This document shows positions 41,160 through 51,500 of a stretch of DNA of 64,000 nt, one piece after another. Origin of the DNA: Acidobacteriota bacterium (GTDB lineage: Bacteria > Acidobacteriota > Blastocatellia > Pyrinomonadales > Pyrinomonadaceae); the NCBI GenBank assembly GCA_016716435.1, contig JADJWI010000003.1:1054001-1118000 (forward strand). The letters are read 5' to 3'. The number at the start of each line of letters is the position of its first letter. The first letter of the stretch is position 1. Made by a program: the position numbers and the translations under genes. Below the pieces are notes generated by a model. The model was not told the origin of the DNA and ran no database searches. It was given only the letters and a program-made list of their open reading frames with translations.

Positions 41160-43052
41160 CTAAAGTAAGACCTGCTCACCGGTTCGCGGCGGGAAGACCT
41201 TAATATCCGCTTCACGTTGTTCGGAGCGGATGATCAATTGATTGAACGAATTGATCGACGAGTAAAGTGCAAGAAAACGCTCAAGCACACAGGCGAAAAG
41301 GAATAGGCCGCTTCCTACGAACTGCTCCTCGTCAAAGGTCAATGTTGTTTCAAGCCCGCGGACAAACCCGGCGCCGATCTTGCCGCCGACCTGCCGCACG
41401 GCCTTCCGGGTTTCGATGCCGGTGATGCCGAGTATTTGCTTTCGCGTAACCGACGAATCGTCAAAATTATAGAGATGCAATATCTCTTGCAGGGCCTCGG
41501 GCGTTCCGTTCCTATCCGCGACGATCGAAAGATAATTCAAATTCAAATGCGAGATCAACCGCCATTGAAGTGCACGCCTTTGCGGCGGGCGAATGGTCTC
41601 GGTCGGTTTCGTCAGGCAACGGACGCGCGAAACGAGAGCCGTGCCCTCAACGTCAAAATCGCTTTCCTTTCCGCCGAACGGAAGCCGTGCCGGAAGGTCG
41701 CGGTTGGTACACGTCGCCCGCACATTTAGCACCTCTACATTCGGAGCATAGGGGTCGAACTTTGCATCAACGAACGAAAGAAAGATCTCGCTGCCCTCGT
41801 CGTTTTCACGCTGCGACTGGCGCCGGGCGGCGTACCAGTATGACTTCTCCATCTCATCGCCGTAGGCGTGGCGGAGCGAATAGAATGGTGCAAACTCACG
41901 GGTCTCGCCCGAACGTGGATCGGCGGCATAGACCTCATCGATCGAATAGATCTCGGTTGCCGACTGGCGGTGGATGTCCGGGATGATCTGATACTCGTAT
42001 TTTTGCTGTGAGATATAGATCGGGTCGGCAAGCCGGTTGAAAAGATTTATCACCGGAGTGCAGCCAAGCCGGAAGGTTTCAGTAACCACCGGAGCGATCG
42101 GCGGCGTGACATCGCGAAGATGGATGAACACGTCAAAGTGGCTGCCGAACTTTGCGGCGACGGCCCGGTCGACGCCAAGAATATCAAAGAACAAAAACTT
42201 ATAAGGGAATGAGAAATACTCGGTCAGCAGCCGGTAACCCTTGAATGAACGCTTTGAAGCCGGCAGCAGAGCCTCGTCATCGGTGAAGCCGACCTGGCGA
42301 ATGGCATCATCGGCGGGAATGACGACCGGATCCGGCAGCTTGAGCTGGATGTTGGTCAGGGTCTTCATTGTCCCTGCTCCGAGCGGCGGATCTTTCGGCC
42401 GAAATTCGACCGAGACCGCGTGGTTCATTATGATCTCGTAGAGCGGGAAGACGAGCTGCGGGTCGCCGTCAAGGTAGAAACGAAAAGACGAGAGGTTTGA
42501 ATCATCGTTCGCGACCTTCATCTCATGGAGATTCGCCCCGCCGTAGCAGGCCATGCTCAGGCGGATGAAGCAATCGGCATATTTGCCTTGAGAATTTTTC
42601 GGGGCCGGCGATTCGAGTGCCGCGGATTCGAGTTCGATCGGCAGCAGTTGAACGTCATAGGCCGTTCGAAACTGACATGGAGTGCCCTCGACGGGGCGCG
42701 AATTGAGCCGCGAACCGCGCTCGACCACCTGGACCGATGTGACCTTGTCGCTTTGCGATCCGAATGAGAGCTGCGTGACGGCCATCGACGGGATCGGGGC
42801 AAGATAATGCGGGTAAAGCAGATTGATGAACGACTCGGTTATTTCCGGGAGTTCATCATCGAGCTTGAGGCCGACGCGGCCGGTCAGAAAAGCAAAGGAT
42901 TCGATGATCCGCTCGACGTGCGGGTCTTCGATCTTTTCTTCATCGAGCAGAAGGCGAGCGGCGATCTTCGGATACTTACGCGCAAATTCCGCACCCATCC
43001 GGCGCAGGAAGACCAGCTCGCGTTCGTAATATCCAAGTAGTTCGTCTCTCAT
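41160..43052 (-). CDS. tssF: T6SS baseplate protein TssF
   Basis: The 630-residue product fits TssF: MRDELLGYYERELVFLRRMGAEFARKYPKIAARL at the start and 'DPHVERIIESFAFLTGRVGLKLDDELPEITESFINLLYPHYL' at 42-80. It has the later 'LPFGGKESDFD' block and a C-terminal 'FVRGLETTLTFDEE..F.G.GLFLFA.VLERFLALY'. TssF is the main wedge component and two copies fold with one TssG. The order tssE-tssF-tssG is standard. Confidence 0.96.
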   Translation of the reverse strand: MRDELLGYYERELVFLRRMGAEFARKYPKIAARLLLDEEKIEDPHVERIIESFAFLTGRVGLKLDDELPEITESFINLLYPHYLAPIPSMAVTQLSFGSQSDKVTSVQVVERGSRLNSRPVEGTPCQFRTAYDVQLLPIELESAALESPAPKNSQGKYADCFIRLSMACYGGANLHEMKVANDDSNLSSFRFYLDGDPQLVFPLYEIIMNHAVSVEFRPKDPPLGAGTMKTLTNIQLKLPDPVVIPADDAIRQVGFTDDEALLPASKRSFKGYRLLTEYFSFPYKFLFFDILGVDRAVAAKFGSHFDVFIHLRDVTPPIAPVVTETFRLGCTPVINLFNRLADPIYISQQKYEYQIIPDIHRQSATEIYSIDEVYAADPRSGETREFAPFYSLRHAYGDEMEKSYWYAARRQSQRENDEGSEIFLSFVDAKFDPYAPNVEVLNVRATCTNRDLPARLPFGGKESDFDVEGTALVSRVRCLTKPTETIRPPQRRALQWRLISHLNLNYLSIVADRNGTPEALQEILHLYNFDDSSVTRKQILGITGIETRKAVRQVGGKIGAGFVRGLETTLTFDEEQFVGSGLFLFACVLERFLALYSSINSFNQLIIRSEQREADIKVFPPRTGEQVLL

Positions 43053-43087
43053 CTATAAAGGAAAGACCGCTCAACCTGAGCAGCCTC

Positions 43088-43573
43088 TTAGCCCTCGGCA
43101 ACCGAGAAATTTCCCGAGCCCGATTGCAGTACCGAATCGAAAACGACCGGTTCTGGCGTCGGCTCGATATCGAGGATGGCCTCAATGCGAAACCGGATCT
43201 GTCGGTCGATGTGGTTTACGGGTTCCATCGTCACTTTCAGGTTCTTGAACCGGGGCTCAAAGATCTTAAGTGCCTCTTCTATTTCGCGGACCATCCGCTT
43301 TTGTTCGTTATGGTTCTTGACGCTTACGCCTGTGAAGTCCGGTAAGCCGTAAAAAGCGACCGACCGCGGTGCCTCTTCGAGCCGATCGTCGAGAGCCTCG
43401 GTGTGGCAACGGGTATTGAGCAGCCACTCAAGATCGCGGCGGACCGACTGTTTCAGTTCGTTGACCGAGGCCGTGTGCGACTTCGGCGGCTCCTCGCTGA
43501 CCCGCGGGTCAAGGTCGATAAGCCGGTCAAAAACCGACGGTGTGACCCTGATCTCATTGCCGAATCGCGACAT
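43088..43573 (-). CDS. tssE: T6SS baseplate protein TssE (gp25-like)
   Basis: The 161-residue product fits TssE/gp25. It has 'PSVFDRLID' near the start, SVRRDLEWLLNTR at about 46-58, then SVAFYGLPDFTGVSV and a C-terminal IRFRIEAILDIEPTPEPVVFDS. It helps trigger and attach the sheath to the baseplate. It is 35 bp upstream of tssF. A terminator-like hairpin lies just before its start, downstream of hcp. Confidence 0.93.
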   Translation of the reverse strand: MSRFGNEIRVTPSVFDRLIDLDPRVSEEPPKSHTASVNELKQSVRRDLEWLLNTRCHTEALDDRLEEAPRSVAFYGLPDFTGVSVKNHNEQKRMVREIEEALKIFEPRFKNLKVTMEPVNHIDRQIRFRIEAILDIEPTPEPVVFDSVLQSGSGNFSVAEG

Positions 43574-43585
43574 TAGTGCCTTAAG

Positions 43586-43620
43586 AGAAAAATACGCTCC
43601 CGCCGATGAGGGCGGGAACG
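43586..43620 (-). terminator. Terminator or attenuator between hcp and tssE
   Basis: CGCTCCCGCC (43595-43604) pairs with GGCGGGAACG (43611-43620). The minus-strand 3' side runs into TATTTTTC. It lies 13 bp before the tssE start, so partial termination would lower tssE-vgrG mRNA relative to hcp. Confidence 0.75.
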
Positions 43621-43642
43621 ATTTGCTTGAAAGTAATTTTCG

Positions 43643-43674
43643 GGAGCGGCCGGTATGTGGGGCCGGCCGCTTCC
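43643..43674 (-). repeat. Second strong hairpin after hcp
   Basis: GGAGCGGCCGG (43643-43653) pairs with CCGGCCGCTTCC (43663-43674, one bulge). There is no U-tract, so it may protect the hcp mRNA 3' end rather than terminate. Confidence 0.6.
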
Positions 43675-43691
43675 GGTTGCTTGTGGAACTT

Positions 43692-44192
43692 TTACGCTCC
43701 GCTGCCTTCGACCTTCTTGATGTCGTAGCTGGTCGTGTTGGTGAGTGCCACCGAACCGTCCGCCTTCTGCTGGAAGTACTCGAAAGTGATCTTCGTGAAG
43801 TTGAACGAGACCTGCTCCATCGGAAGGGCTCCCGATCCGTTCGAACCGCCGGTCTGGAAGCTCGAGAGGACCACGTCGCCGAAGGTCACCTTGTAGTAGG
43901 TGTACGGGTTGCCGTCGCCGCCCGTCTTTCGGCAAGAAAGGATCGCCTGCGGAATGTGGTTGCCCTTTGCACATTTCAAGAAGAGCTGGGCCGAGGCCTT
44001 GCCATTCTGGATGACGAAGTGGAAATCCTGAAGGGATACCTTTCCGGTTCCGAGACCGGTACCGACACCCGAAGATCCCGAGTTCGTTGCTCCGAACGAC
44101 CATGATTCGATCTGCATCTGCTTTTCAAAACCGACGGCTTCTGATTCGCCTTCGATCGTGTCTATCTTCAAATAATAATCTGCACTTGCCAT
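43692..44192 (-). CDS. hcp: T6SS tube protein Hcp
   Basis: The 166-residue product fits Hcp: 'ADYYLKIDTIEGES', IESWSFGATN, 'GKVSLQDFHFV', 'LFLKCAKGNHIPQAILSCRK' and 'ITFEYFQQK'. It is at the family's usual length. Hexameric Hcp rings form the inner tube that is expelled with the spike. It is followed by two hairpins before tssE, in keeping with the high Hcp level most T6SS need. Confidence 0.96.
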   Translation of the reverse strand: MASADYYLKIDTIEGESEAVGFEKQMQIESWSFGATNSGSSGVGTGLGTGKVSLQDFHFVIQNGKASAQLFLKCAKGNHIPQAILSCRKTGGDGNPYTYYKVTFGDVVLSSFQTGGSNGSGALPMEQVSFNFTKITFEYFQQKADGSVALTNTTSYDIKKVEGSGA

Positions 44193-44355
44193 TGAGTTTC
44201 TTTCGCTCCTTATCGTTTGTTTATGACCCTCATTTATTAGGGCTTGTAGCTTTCGTACCGCGTTCCTCGCTGTCTTACCGGCTTACAGAGGATTGACGGA
44301 CTTCCAATCGGCTTTTGCCGAACGCGGGAGAAAAACATGTGGGAGCATGATCCAT

Positions 44356-45843
44356 TTACTTCGCCGGCGGCGGAAGATCCGCGACCAGACGCAAGCTCAC
44401 AGAGAGTTCGTCAAGCTGGAAGTGCGGCCGCAAGAATGCGACTGCACGATAGCAGCCCGGCTTGCCCGGTATCTCCGCAACGTCAACACGAGCCTCACGG
44501 AGCGGATACTTCGCTTTCTGATCGGCGGGGGCTACGTCGTTCTCGAGCACATACTTCGTTATCCAGCGGTTGAGGAAGCGTTCGGCCTCTTCTCGCGACA
44601 TGAACGAGCCGATCTTGTCGCGCATCATTGATTTCAGATAATGAGCGAACCGCGAAACGGCGAAGATGTACTGAAGCTGTGAGGAAAGCCGCGCGTTGGC
44701 ATTGGCCGCATCGGTATCGTACTTCTTGGATTTATTCGCCGACTGTGTGGCAAAGAACGCAGCGTAATCGGTGCCTTTGCAGTGGACCAGCGGAATGAAG
44801 CCGTTGTCCGAGAATTCCTTCTCGCGGCGGTCCGTGATCGCAACTTCGGTCGGGCACTTCATCGCGACCTCGCCCTCGTCGGTCTCGAAGGTATGGGTCG
44901 GAAGGCCCTGGACAAGGCCGCCGCCCTCTACGCCGCGGATAGCGACGCACCAGCCGTGCATTGAGAAAGCCTCAGTAAGCCGCGTGCCGAGAGCGTAAGC
45001 GGCATTGCCCCAGAGGTATTTCTTGTGGTCCTTGCCGTCGACGTCCTCTTCAAAGCGGAAGCTTTCGGTCGGCTTGGTGGCCGCTCCGTAAGGCTCACGC
45101 ATTAGAACGTGCGGAAGCGTCAGGCCGACGTAGCGTGAATCTTCCGAATCGCGGAAGCTGCGCCACTTCATATATTCAGCCCGGTCGAAGATCTTCGTGA
45201 TGTCGCGGACCTCGCTCATTTCCGAGAAGGTGTCCCAGCCGAACATGTCGGCCGAGGCCGCGCTCAGGAACGGGGCGTGGGCTGCCGCGGCGACCTCTGA
45301 AAGCTTTTCGAGAAGGGCCATATCCTGCGGATGGTTGCCGAACTCAAAGTCTCCGATCAATGCGCCGTAAGGGGCACCGCCGAAGGTTCCGTATTCTTCT
45401 TCGTAAACCTTGCGGAAGAGCGTCGATTGGTCAAACTCAAGTGCCCTTTCGAAGTCCTTGAGCAGTTCCTTTTTCGTTACGCTCATTACGCGGATCTTGA
45501 GCTGCGGGCCGGTGAGCGTATTCTTGAGCAGGTGATGAAGTCCGCGCCATGAGCCTTCTAGTTTCTGGAAGTCCTCTTGGTGCATGATCTCGTTCATCTG
45601 TGCCGAGATCAGGCGGTCGATCTCAGCGATACGCGAATTGATAGCGACGTCCATGTTCTTGGTCATCGTCAATTCACCGGACATCACTTGATTGACGAAT
45701 TCCGAGATCATGTCTTTTGCACGCTCTTTCTGGAACTCGTCGCGGGCCATGCGGCCTTCTGTCAAGATCTTGTCAAGCAGTCCGCCTTCTTCGGCGGTTT
45801 CCACCGTTTGGACGGCGGCTTCTTCTTGTTTCTTGGCTGCCAT
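44356..45843 (-). CDS. tssC: T6SS sheath large subunit TssC
   Basis: The 495-residue product fits TssC (VipB/EvpB). It has 'LDKILTEGRMARDEFQKERAKDMISEFVNQ', then 'IDRLISAQMNEIMHQEDFQKLEGSWRGLHHL', 'FEYGNHPQDMALLEKLSEVAAAAHAPF'-like sequence and a C-terminal handshake region. With TssB it builds the contractile sheath. It lies 6 bp after tssB. The 163-bp gap to hcp may hold an internal promoter. Confidence 0.97.
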   Translation of the reverse strand: MAAKKQEEAAVQTVETAEEGGLLDKILTEGRMARDEFQKERAKDMISEFVNQVMSGELTMTKNMDVAINSRIAEIDRLISAQMNEIMHQEDFQKLEGSWRGLHHLLKNTLTGPQLKIRVMSVTKKELLKDFERALEFDQSTLFRKVYEEEYGTFGGAPYGALIGDFEFGNHPQDMALLEKLSEVAAAAHAPFLSAASADMFGWDTFSEMSEVRDITKIFDRAEYMKWRSFRDSEDSRYVGLTLPHVLMREPYGAATKPTESFRFEEDVDGKDHKKYLWGNAAYALGTRLTEAFSMHGWCVAIRGVEGGGLVQGLPTHTFETDEGEVAMKCPTEVAITDRREKEFSDNGFIPLVHCKGTDYAAFFATQSANKSKKYDTDAANANARLSSQLQYIFAVSRFAHYLKSMMRDKIGSFMSREEAERFLNRWITKYVLENDVAPADQKAKYPLREARVDVAEIPGKPGCYRAVAFLRPHFQLDELSVSLRLVADLPPPAK

Positions 45844-45849
45844 AATCTA

Positions 45850-46365
45850 CTATTCCTCCTTCGACCCAAGTCCGAGCTGGTCGCTCAGTTCCTTTTGCTT
45901 ACCCGCATCCGAGATAATGTCTTCAAGCATTGTCTCGAGCTTCTCGTTGCCGTCCATCTTTGAGCGAAGGTCGGCGAGCTTTTGGCGGGCTTCGACGAGC
46001 TTGCGGAGCGGCTCGACCTGTTGGACGACATTGTCGGGCTCAAAGTCCTCGATACTGTTGAATTTCAGCTCGACTCCCATCTTGCTTCCGTCATCCTGCA
46101 GCTTATTGTCCACCGTATAGGCAAGCCGCGGCTTCATTCCGGCGAGAACCTGATTGAAGTTGTCCGGGTCCACCTCAACGAATTTCCGGTTTTTGAAGGC
46201 CGGAAGTGGTTCTTCCGGTTTACCGGTAAAATCACCCATCACGCCGATGACGAACGGAAGCTCCTTAAGTTCGATCGCTCCGCCGACCTCGACATCGTAA
46301 GTGATCTGTACACGCGGCGGTCGGACGCGGTCGATCTTATGTTGCAGACTTTCTTTTGTTGGCAT
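45850..46365 (-). CDS. tssB: T6SS sheath small subunit TssB
   Basis: The 171-residue product fits TssB (VipA). It starts with 'ESLQHKIDRVRPPRVQITYDVEVGGAIELKELPFVIGVMGDF', then has 'RKFVEVDPDNFNQVLAGMKPRLAYTV' and the helical C-terminus (LRKLVEARQKLADLRSKMDGN) where ClpV binding occurs in the family. It precedes tssC by 6 bp. Length and composition are typical. Confidence 0.97.
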   Translation of the reverse strand: MPTKESLQHKIDRVRPPRVQITYDVEVGGAIELKELPFVIGVMGDFTGKPEEPLPAFKNRKFVEVDPDNFNQVLAGMKPRLAYTVDNKLQDDGSKMGVELKFNSIEDFEPDNVVQQVEPLRKLVEARQKLADLRSKMDGNEKLETMLEDIISDAGKQKELSDQLGLGSKEE

Positions 46366-46432
46366 TGGCGTTTCTCCTTATCGAATAAAATAACCTGGGA
46401 GCATTGATCAAATCTTTTAGCGACGGCCTCGG

Positions 46433-47578
46433 CTAGACAGAAGTCTGATCCTCCGAGCCCGCTTGGCCGGTGTTAAAGCCGAGTGTTTGCCGAAGCTGAT
46501 AAAGGATCGTCTCGTCCTTGATGACGTCCTGCAGCCAGTTCTCAAGCGGCATATGGCCCCATTTAACGGCCCTTTGGACGAGATAGGCGACCGGGCTGTG
46601 CGGCTCGGTCTTGCGAAAGAACTCGGCGATCTCGTCAAGGCGTTTAAGGGCATCGCGGCGGCTCTGGATCGCACCCGTTGCAGCTCCGGCCCCGGCAACG
46701 ACCGTTACGGTCCCGTCGGCATTTACGACCTCTTCGCCTTCAGGCTGGTCGCTCTCATCGGGCTCCTCGGCACGCTTTTCCTCGAGCAGTTTTTTGACCT
46801 GCAGATCGATGTCGTCGAGCGACTTTTTAAGATTGGTAAGGCTCGGCGTTTGATTGCGGTCGTAATTCTCCTCAATGACCTTGTTCAGTGCGGCAAGACC
46901 ATCGAAGCACTCCTTGAGCACGAAGCTAAGCTCTTCGGCAAACGCCCTTCGGGTTGCGGCCCATTCCTTTCGCCACATATCCGCCGTAACCCGGCGTTCG
47001 CGTTCGGCCTGTTCGCGGAGCGCGTTGTACTTGACCTGTTCCTCAGTGCTCAGGCTTTCGAGCCCTTCGGGAATATCAAATACCTTTGAATCTTCCCAGT
47101 CGTTGTGGCTGTAGCCGGCACTTCCGGTGATCTTCGCCGCCTTTATGGCGAGACCGCACGTCGATTCAAACCAAGATATGGCATTTGCCCGGCCTTCCAT
47201 GTCGCCTTCGTCGATCTCGGGGTGAATTGACTCCCAAAAACGCCCGGTCAGAAGGCGAAGCAGGTCAAGGCTATCTCGCAGCCCAACGAATCCATCCTGC
47301 TTTACAAGGGCTTCGCAAAGCCAGACGGCAAGCTGAAGATCCTTTGTTTGCGTGGAAAGAGCAGGTATCACAAGGTCCTTTACCTTGCGATAATCGGCGA
47401 CCTTGAGTTCGGTCTGCCACTCGCCTAGATTGAGGTTGTCGTCGGCCCGGCGGGCCTCGGAGACCTCATCATAAAGCCCGGAATACCGCAGGCTTTCGCC
47501 CGAGGGGGCTTCGTCGGAAATAGGCGAAAGTAACGCCTCGAGGTCGATAACACTAGGTTTTCGCAGCTCTTCGCTCAT
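46433..47578 (-). CDS. tssA: T6SS TssA-family protein (ImpA N-terminal domain)
   Basis: The 381-residue product has the ImpA_N domain (about residues 10-130: LLSPISDEAPSGESLRYSG, WQTELKVADYRKVKDL, LAVWLCEALVKQDGFVGLRDSL). A charged middle coiled-coil stretch follows, and a C-terminal VasL-like helical part (about 300-375). Members cap the growing sheath or stabilise the baseplate. It precedes tssB by 67 bp and follows tagJ across a 116-bp gap with a perfect palindrome. Which TssA subclass is uncertain. Confidence 0.88.
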   Translation of the reverse strand: MSEELRKPSVIDLEALLSPISDEAPSGESLRYSGLYDEVSEARRADDNLNLGEWQTELKVADYRKVKDLVIPALSTQTKDLQLAVWLCEALVKQDGFVGLRDSLDLLRLLTGRFWESIHPEIDEGDMEGRANAISWFESTCGLAIKAAKITGSAGYSHNDWEDSKVFDIPEGLESLSTEEQVKYNALREQAERERRVTADMWRKEWAATRRAFAEELSFVLKECFDGLAALNKVIEENYDRNQTPSLTNLKKSLDDIDLQVKKLLEEKRAEEPDESDQPEGEEVVNADGTVTVVAGAGAATGAIQSRRDALKRLDEIAEFFRKTEPHSPVAYLVQRAVKWGHMPLENWLQDVIKDETILYQLRQTLGFNTGQAGSEDQTSV

Positions 47579-47628
47579 CGAAAATTATCCCTTGACGCTG
47601 ATGCCGCGTCATTCGAATTTGGTCTTGG

Positions 47629-47648
47629 TGGGTGCGTTAACGCACCCA
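47629..47648. repeat. Perfect 20-bp palindrome between tagJ and tssA
   Basis: TGGGTGCGTTAACGCACCCA is its own reverse complement. It could be a short hairpin or a dyad operator. No U-tract follows on the minus strand, so it is not a standard terminator. Confidence 0.6.
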
Positions 47649-47694
47649 TCATATACGAAATCGTGAAATTCCAAAAACAAAAACGGAAAAAAGC

Positions 47695-48504
47695 TCAAGC
47701 TTCGGCCGCGGCTTCGTGATGGAACTCGATCGTCTGGATATCGAGGATCGCTTTGTCGCGTCCGTCCATCCAGAAAAGTTTTGTGCCTTCGCCAATGAAC
47801 AGCTCATCGCCGAGGTTGCGCCAATCGGTCATTCGGCCGAGCCGGACCTGATCGTTCTCGCTTTTCCACGTGCCCGAATACAGGGCCGGAATGAACATCT
47901 CACCACCGGTTCCGTTCTTCAACTCGATATTTGCCTGGATCCAAAAAAGGTCACGTAGCGTGCCGGGCTTTGGAATTTCGATCTTGACGATCTGCTCGAA
48001 CGGAAGCCAGATATACGCATCCTTATGAATGACCTCTAGGACGCACATTGTTAGGTCGTTGTAATCGCGAAAATCCGAGAAACCCTCGCCGTTTACTGAG
48101 CACTTATAGGCGGGCCGGATCTCCTCGACGCGGTCGAGTATCGCCCGGGCTTCGGCGACGTTGCCTTCGCGGACACGATTGTTCGCGTCCATCAACTCCG
48201 TCACATAGGACGGCATGGCAGTCATCGTCTCGGGCTTGAGGCCATCCGAAAAATACTTCAGCCGGTCGCGTTCCGCCTTGAAGTTCTGTTTGTAGATCAT
48301 TGACCCGATCATCGCGGTCGTGTCCTGATGGCCGATGAAATCGAGCTGCTTTTCGGCACGCTCCCAATCACCGGAAAAGCAAGAAAGTTCAAAAAGAAAG
48401 ATCCGGGCCGCTGAGTCCGTCGGGTTAGTGCGGACGAGATTGATCGCCGATTCCACGGCCGACTTAAGGTCGCCCTTATCCAATGCTAATTTTGCGTCGT
48501 TCAT
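47695..48504 (-). CDS. tagJ: T6SS accessory protein TagJ/ImpE-like
   Basis: The 269-residue product has a TPR-like N-terminus (AKLALDKGDLKSAVESAINLVRTNPTDSAARIFLFELSCFSGDWERAEKQL) and a C-terminal ImpE domain (about 140-260, with 'LPFEQIVKIEIPKPGTLRDLFWIQANIELKNG'). TagJ binds the TssB N-terminal helix in some systems and is thought to modulate sheath disassembly. It lies between tssM and tssA, within the locus. Confidence 0.88.
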   Translation of the reverse strand: MNDAKLALDKGDLKSAVESAINLVRTNPTDSAARIFLFELSCFSGDWERAEKQLDFIGHQDTTAMIGSMIYKQNFKAERDRLKYFSDGLKPETMTAMPSYVTELMDANNRVREGNVAEARAILDRVEEIRPAYKCSVNGEGFSDFRDYNDLTMCVLEVIHKDAYIWLPFEQIVKIEIPKPGTLRDLFWIQANIELKNGTGGEMFIPALYSGTWKSENDQVRLGRMTDWRNLGDELFIGEGTKLFWMDGRDKAILDIQTIEFHHEAAAEA

Positions 48505-48549
48505 CTTTTTCCTCCGGCCGCTGAGTTTGATCTCCCGGCCTTTCTGTTG

Positions 48550-51500
48550 CTATTTCAATGCCTTCTCGGGTGCCCGGACCTTCTCGAAGATCTCCTTACC
48601 GAAGAGGTCGCCGCTGCTCGATTTGATGGTCGCTCCGATGGACTTTCCGCCGGCGGAGATACTCAGCAAGTACTCGCCGGTCGCCTGTTTCTGCGGCTTC
48701 GAGGCCTCGACGAACCTGAACAATCCCCATTTGCCGGCAAAAGGCGGCGTCGAGGTCGTCGTGGTGCCCGTGGTCGATTCGGCCGTTGAGGACGTCGAAA
48801 CGAGGTTTATCGCAACGCCGGTCTCGCTTGATTGGGCGGCAGGGAAAGTCCCTCTGATCGAACCCGTTCCTTCGGACGTGATCTTCTGGCCGTCGATCGA
48901 TACTTCGATGACCGCATCAGGAGAAGGCTTGAGGGTGAATTCGTAGTCGAACTTCGGCGTCGGGCTTGAGCCAAAAAGCGCCCGCCGCAGTGCAAAGGCA
49001 TTGTTGAGATAGGCGACAAATTCGTCCGTAAACTGGATCTCGGCCGATTCACGCGGCTTGAGTTGGCCGCCGCTCTCCTCAAAGTAGTTCTTCAAACGTT
49101 CGTCATAGAACTTCGAAAGCTTGCCGTCCGTTGGGCTTAGGAAGCGAGAAATCGCTTCGAAATCCGCCTCCGGTTGGCCGGCACCAAATGGATAGAGTCC
49201 CTCAAGTACTTTTGCGTCAGGAAGTATGGTTTCACGCCAAGTTCGCTCGATCTGCTGCTTGACGCCGGCACCAAGCAGGTTCTTAAGGTTCATGATCGGC
49301 TGCTGAAGAAGCGTCGCGACCTCTTGGCCGGCCGGTGTTTCGTTAAAGGCGGAAACGAGTCCGTTGACGGCCTGCTCGCGCTTATTAACGTCGAGCGGGT
49401 CCTTCTCATTCGCCATTTCGTCGATCGCCCGGCGGAACTGGTCGTCATTGACGGTGCTCAGCCTGGTATAGACGCGCTGCAGCTCGGATTGATACTTTTC
49501 GATCGGGGCGTTCTCGCCCTGCTCGATCTTGCCGACAAAGGTCGTCACCGGCCGGAACTCCTTCTCGGGCTGTGTGTTGCCCGGTTCGTCTGTGGCCTTT
49601 TTCGTGAAGAAGCTGGAGATCCAGTCGAACCAACCGCCGCCATCGACCTTTTTCGAGAGATTTGTGTTGTTCTCGACCTCGATCACCAGCCGTTTGAGCG
49701 GCGAGTTTGCCGAGGCGAGCACCTGGAAGGCATCGACCGCATCGGTACGCTTCTCAAAACTGCGGATCTGGGTACCCCGGACGAACTTTCGCCAGTGGTC
49801 AGTGTAATCGCGATAGTAAAGGTCCTCGAGCTTTGCGGCATCGGTCGCCTGCGCCTGAACGAGTTGGCGTTTGCCGAGCTCACCCATCACCCAATCGTCC
49901 TCGGCGAGTTTCGAATCTGCCTCAGCGATGGCGGTTTTCATCAGCTCAAAGCCCGGGCGGGTAAATGCTCCCGGAACGCGGTAGGTTCCCGTCAAGAGGC
50001 TTGTATCCGCACCGCCGCGGGCAACCAACGACTCGACATTTGTCGGGCCGACCTTGTCGTCGATCTCGCGTGAGATGCGGCTGACCTGATTGCTGTAGTA
50101 ACGGTTGACTGCCGGAAATGCCTGCAGTTTTCGGCGGGCCTCGTCCACGATCTTTGCGTTGAGTTGTATCCGCGGGAACTCGCCAAGCCCTTCAGCACGG
50201 TCGATCTGCCGAGACCAAAAGTCGAGGTGCATCTCGGCCGTTGCCTTCATGTCATTCGGGATCTTCGATTCCGTCAGCCAGTAGTCGCGAAGCGTGGCCG
50301 CGATATGCGTTGCTTCGGCCTTCTCGCGATAACGCAGGGTCTTGCCGTCGATCTGCTGCGACCCATCGGAGAGCATCAGATAGGCCTTGAGCAAATTGTA
50401 ATTCTTGTTGAGGCTGGCTTCGCGCTCGATATCATCCGATCCCGCAAGTTGGCCGCTTTCGGCGAACTGCTTGAGCTCTGCCTCGAGTTTACGGATGGCC
50501 GGCTGCTTGAACCTCTTTTCGACGAGGTTCATATAAAGCGGCAGAAGGCTCTGGAGGTAAATTCCGTTACCGGAGTACATCCCCATTCGCATATGGAGCG
50601 GGGCACCGTTGCGGTTGTTATCGTCGAGTGTGACGAGCATCGGCCGCATTCCTTCAAGCACCCGCATTTCCTCGCGGACCTCGTCCTCTTTCTTCGTGAG
50701 GATGTCGCGATTGAGGTCGGCACGCCTTAAGGCAAGGCCCCGGTCGCCGACACTTGCCGCTTCGTCAAGCATCTGCTTGTTCGTTACGAGCGAAACGGCG
50801 GTCAACCCAAGCAGGCCGAGAACGATCATCGCTCCGATGAAGGTAAGCACCCAGCCAAAGATCGGAGCCCGTTGCCGCTGTGCCTGAAACGTTCTTACAA
50901 CATCGCGGTCGCGGAGGATGACGTCTTTGAAAAGCCTTTCGGTGAAGTAAGTGTTGCCGACGGTCACCGGCACGTTACCACTGCCTTTTGTGCCCGGTGC
51001 CGAGGTGAAATAAAAGCCGCGGAAGAACGGATTTTCGCTGAACGGATTCGGGCGGAATAGAGCGTTGACGAACGAGCCGAACTTTCTGCGAGCGGCGCCA
51101 AAATGGAGCGGGAAGTTAAATATACGAAGCTGGCGAACGGGCGGGAATGGGGCCGAGAGCCGCGAAAGCCGCCGCCGCATTACGGCATCCTGTAAGACCT
51201 CAAACTCGCCATCGAACGACGCCTGCGCATTCTCGCTCTTTTCGATCGGGATGGTCGCGCCCCAAACGAGCGTCTTGTCCTCTTTTTTCGAGGTTGAGAA
51301 CGAGTCGCGGAAGCCTTCGATCGAATCCGCTTGCGTAAAGACGAGATAGACTGGGAACTTTACCTTTAGGCGCTGAAGCGTGTCGTCAAGGCGAGCCCTA
51401 AGCACCTTGGCGTGCTCTTCGTTTTGCCGCTCATCGCCTTTGGTTATGGTGTTTACGTCGACAGTTAGGATCAGCCCGTCGATCGGCCGATTTGGGCGAT

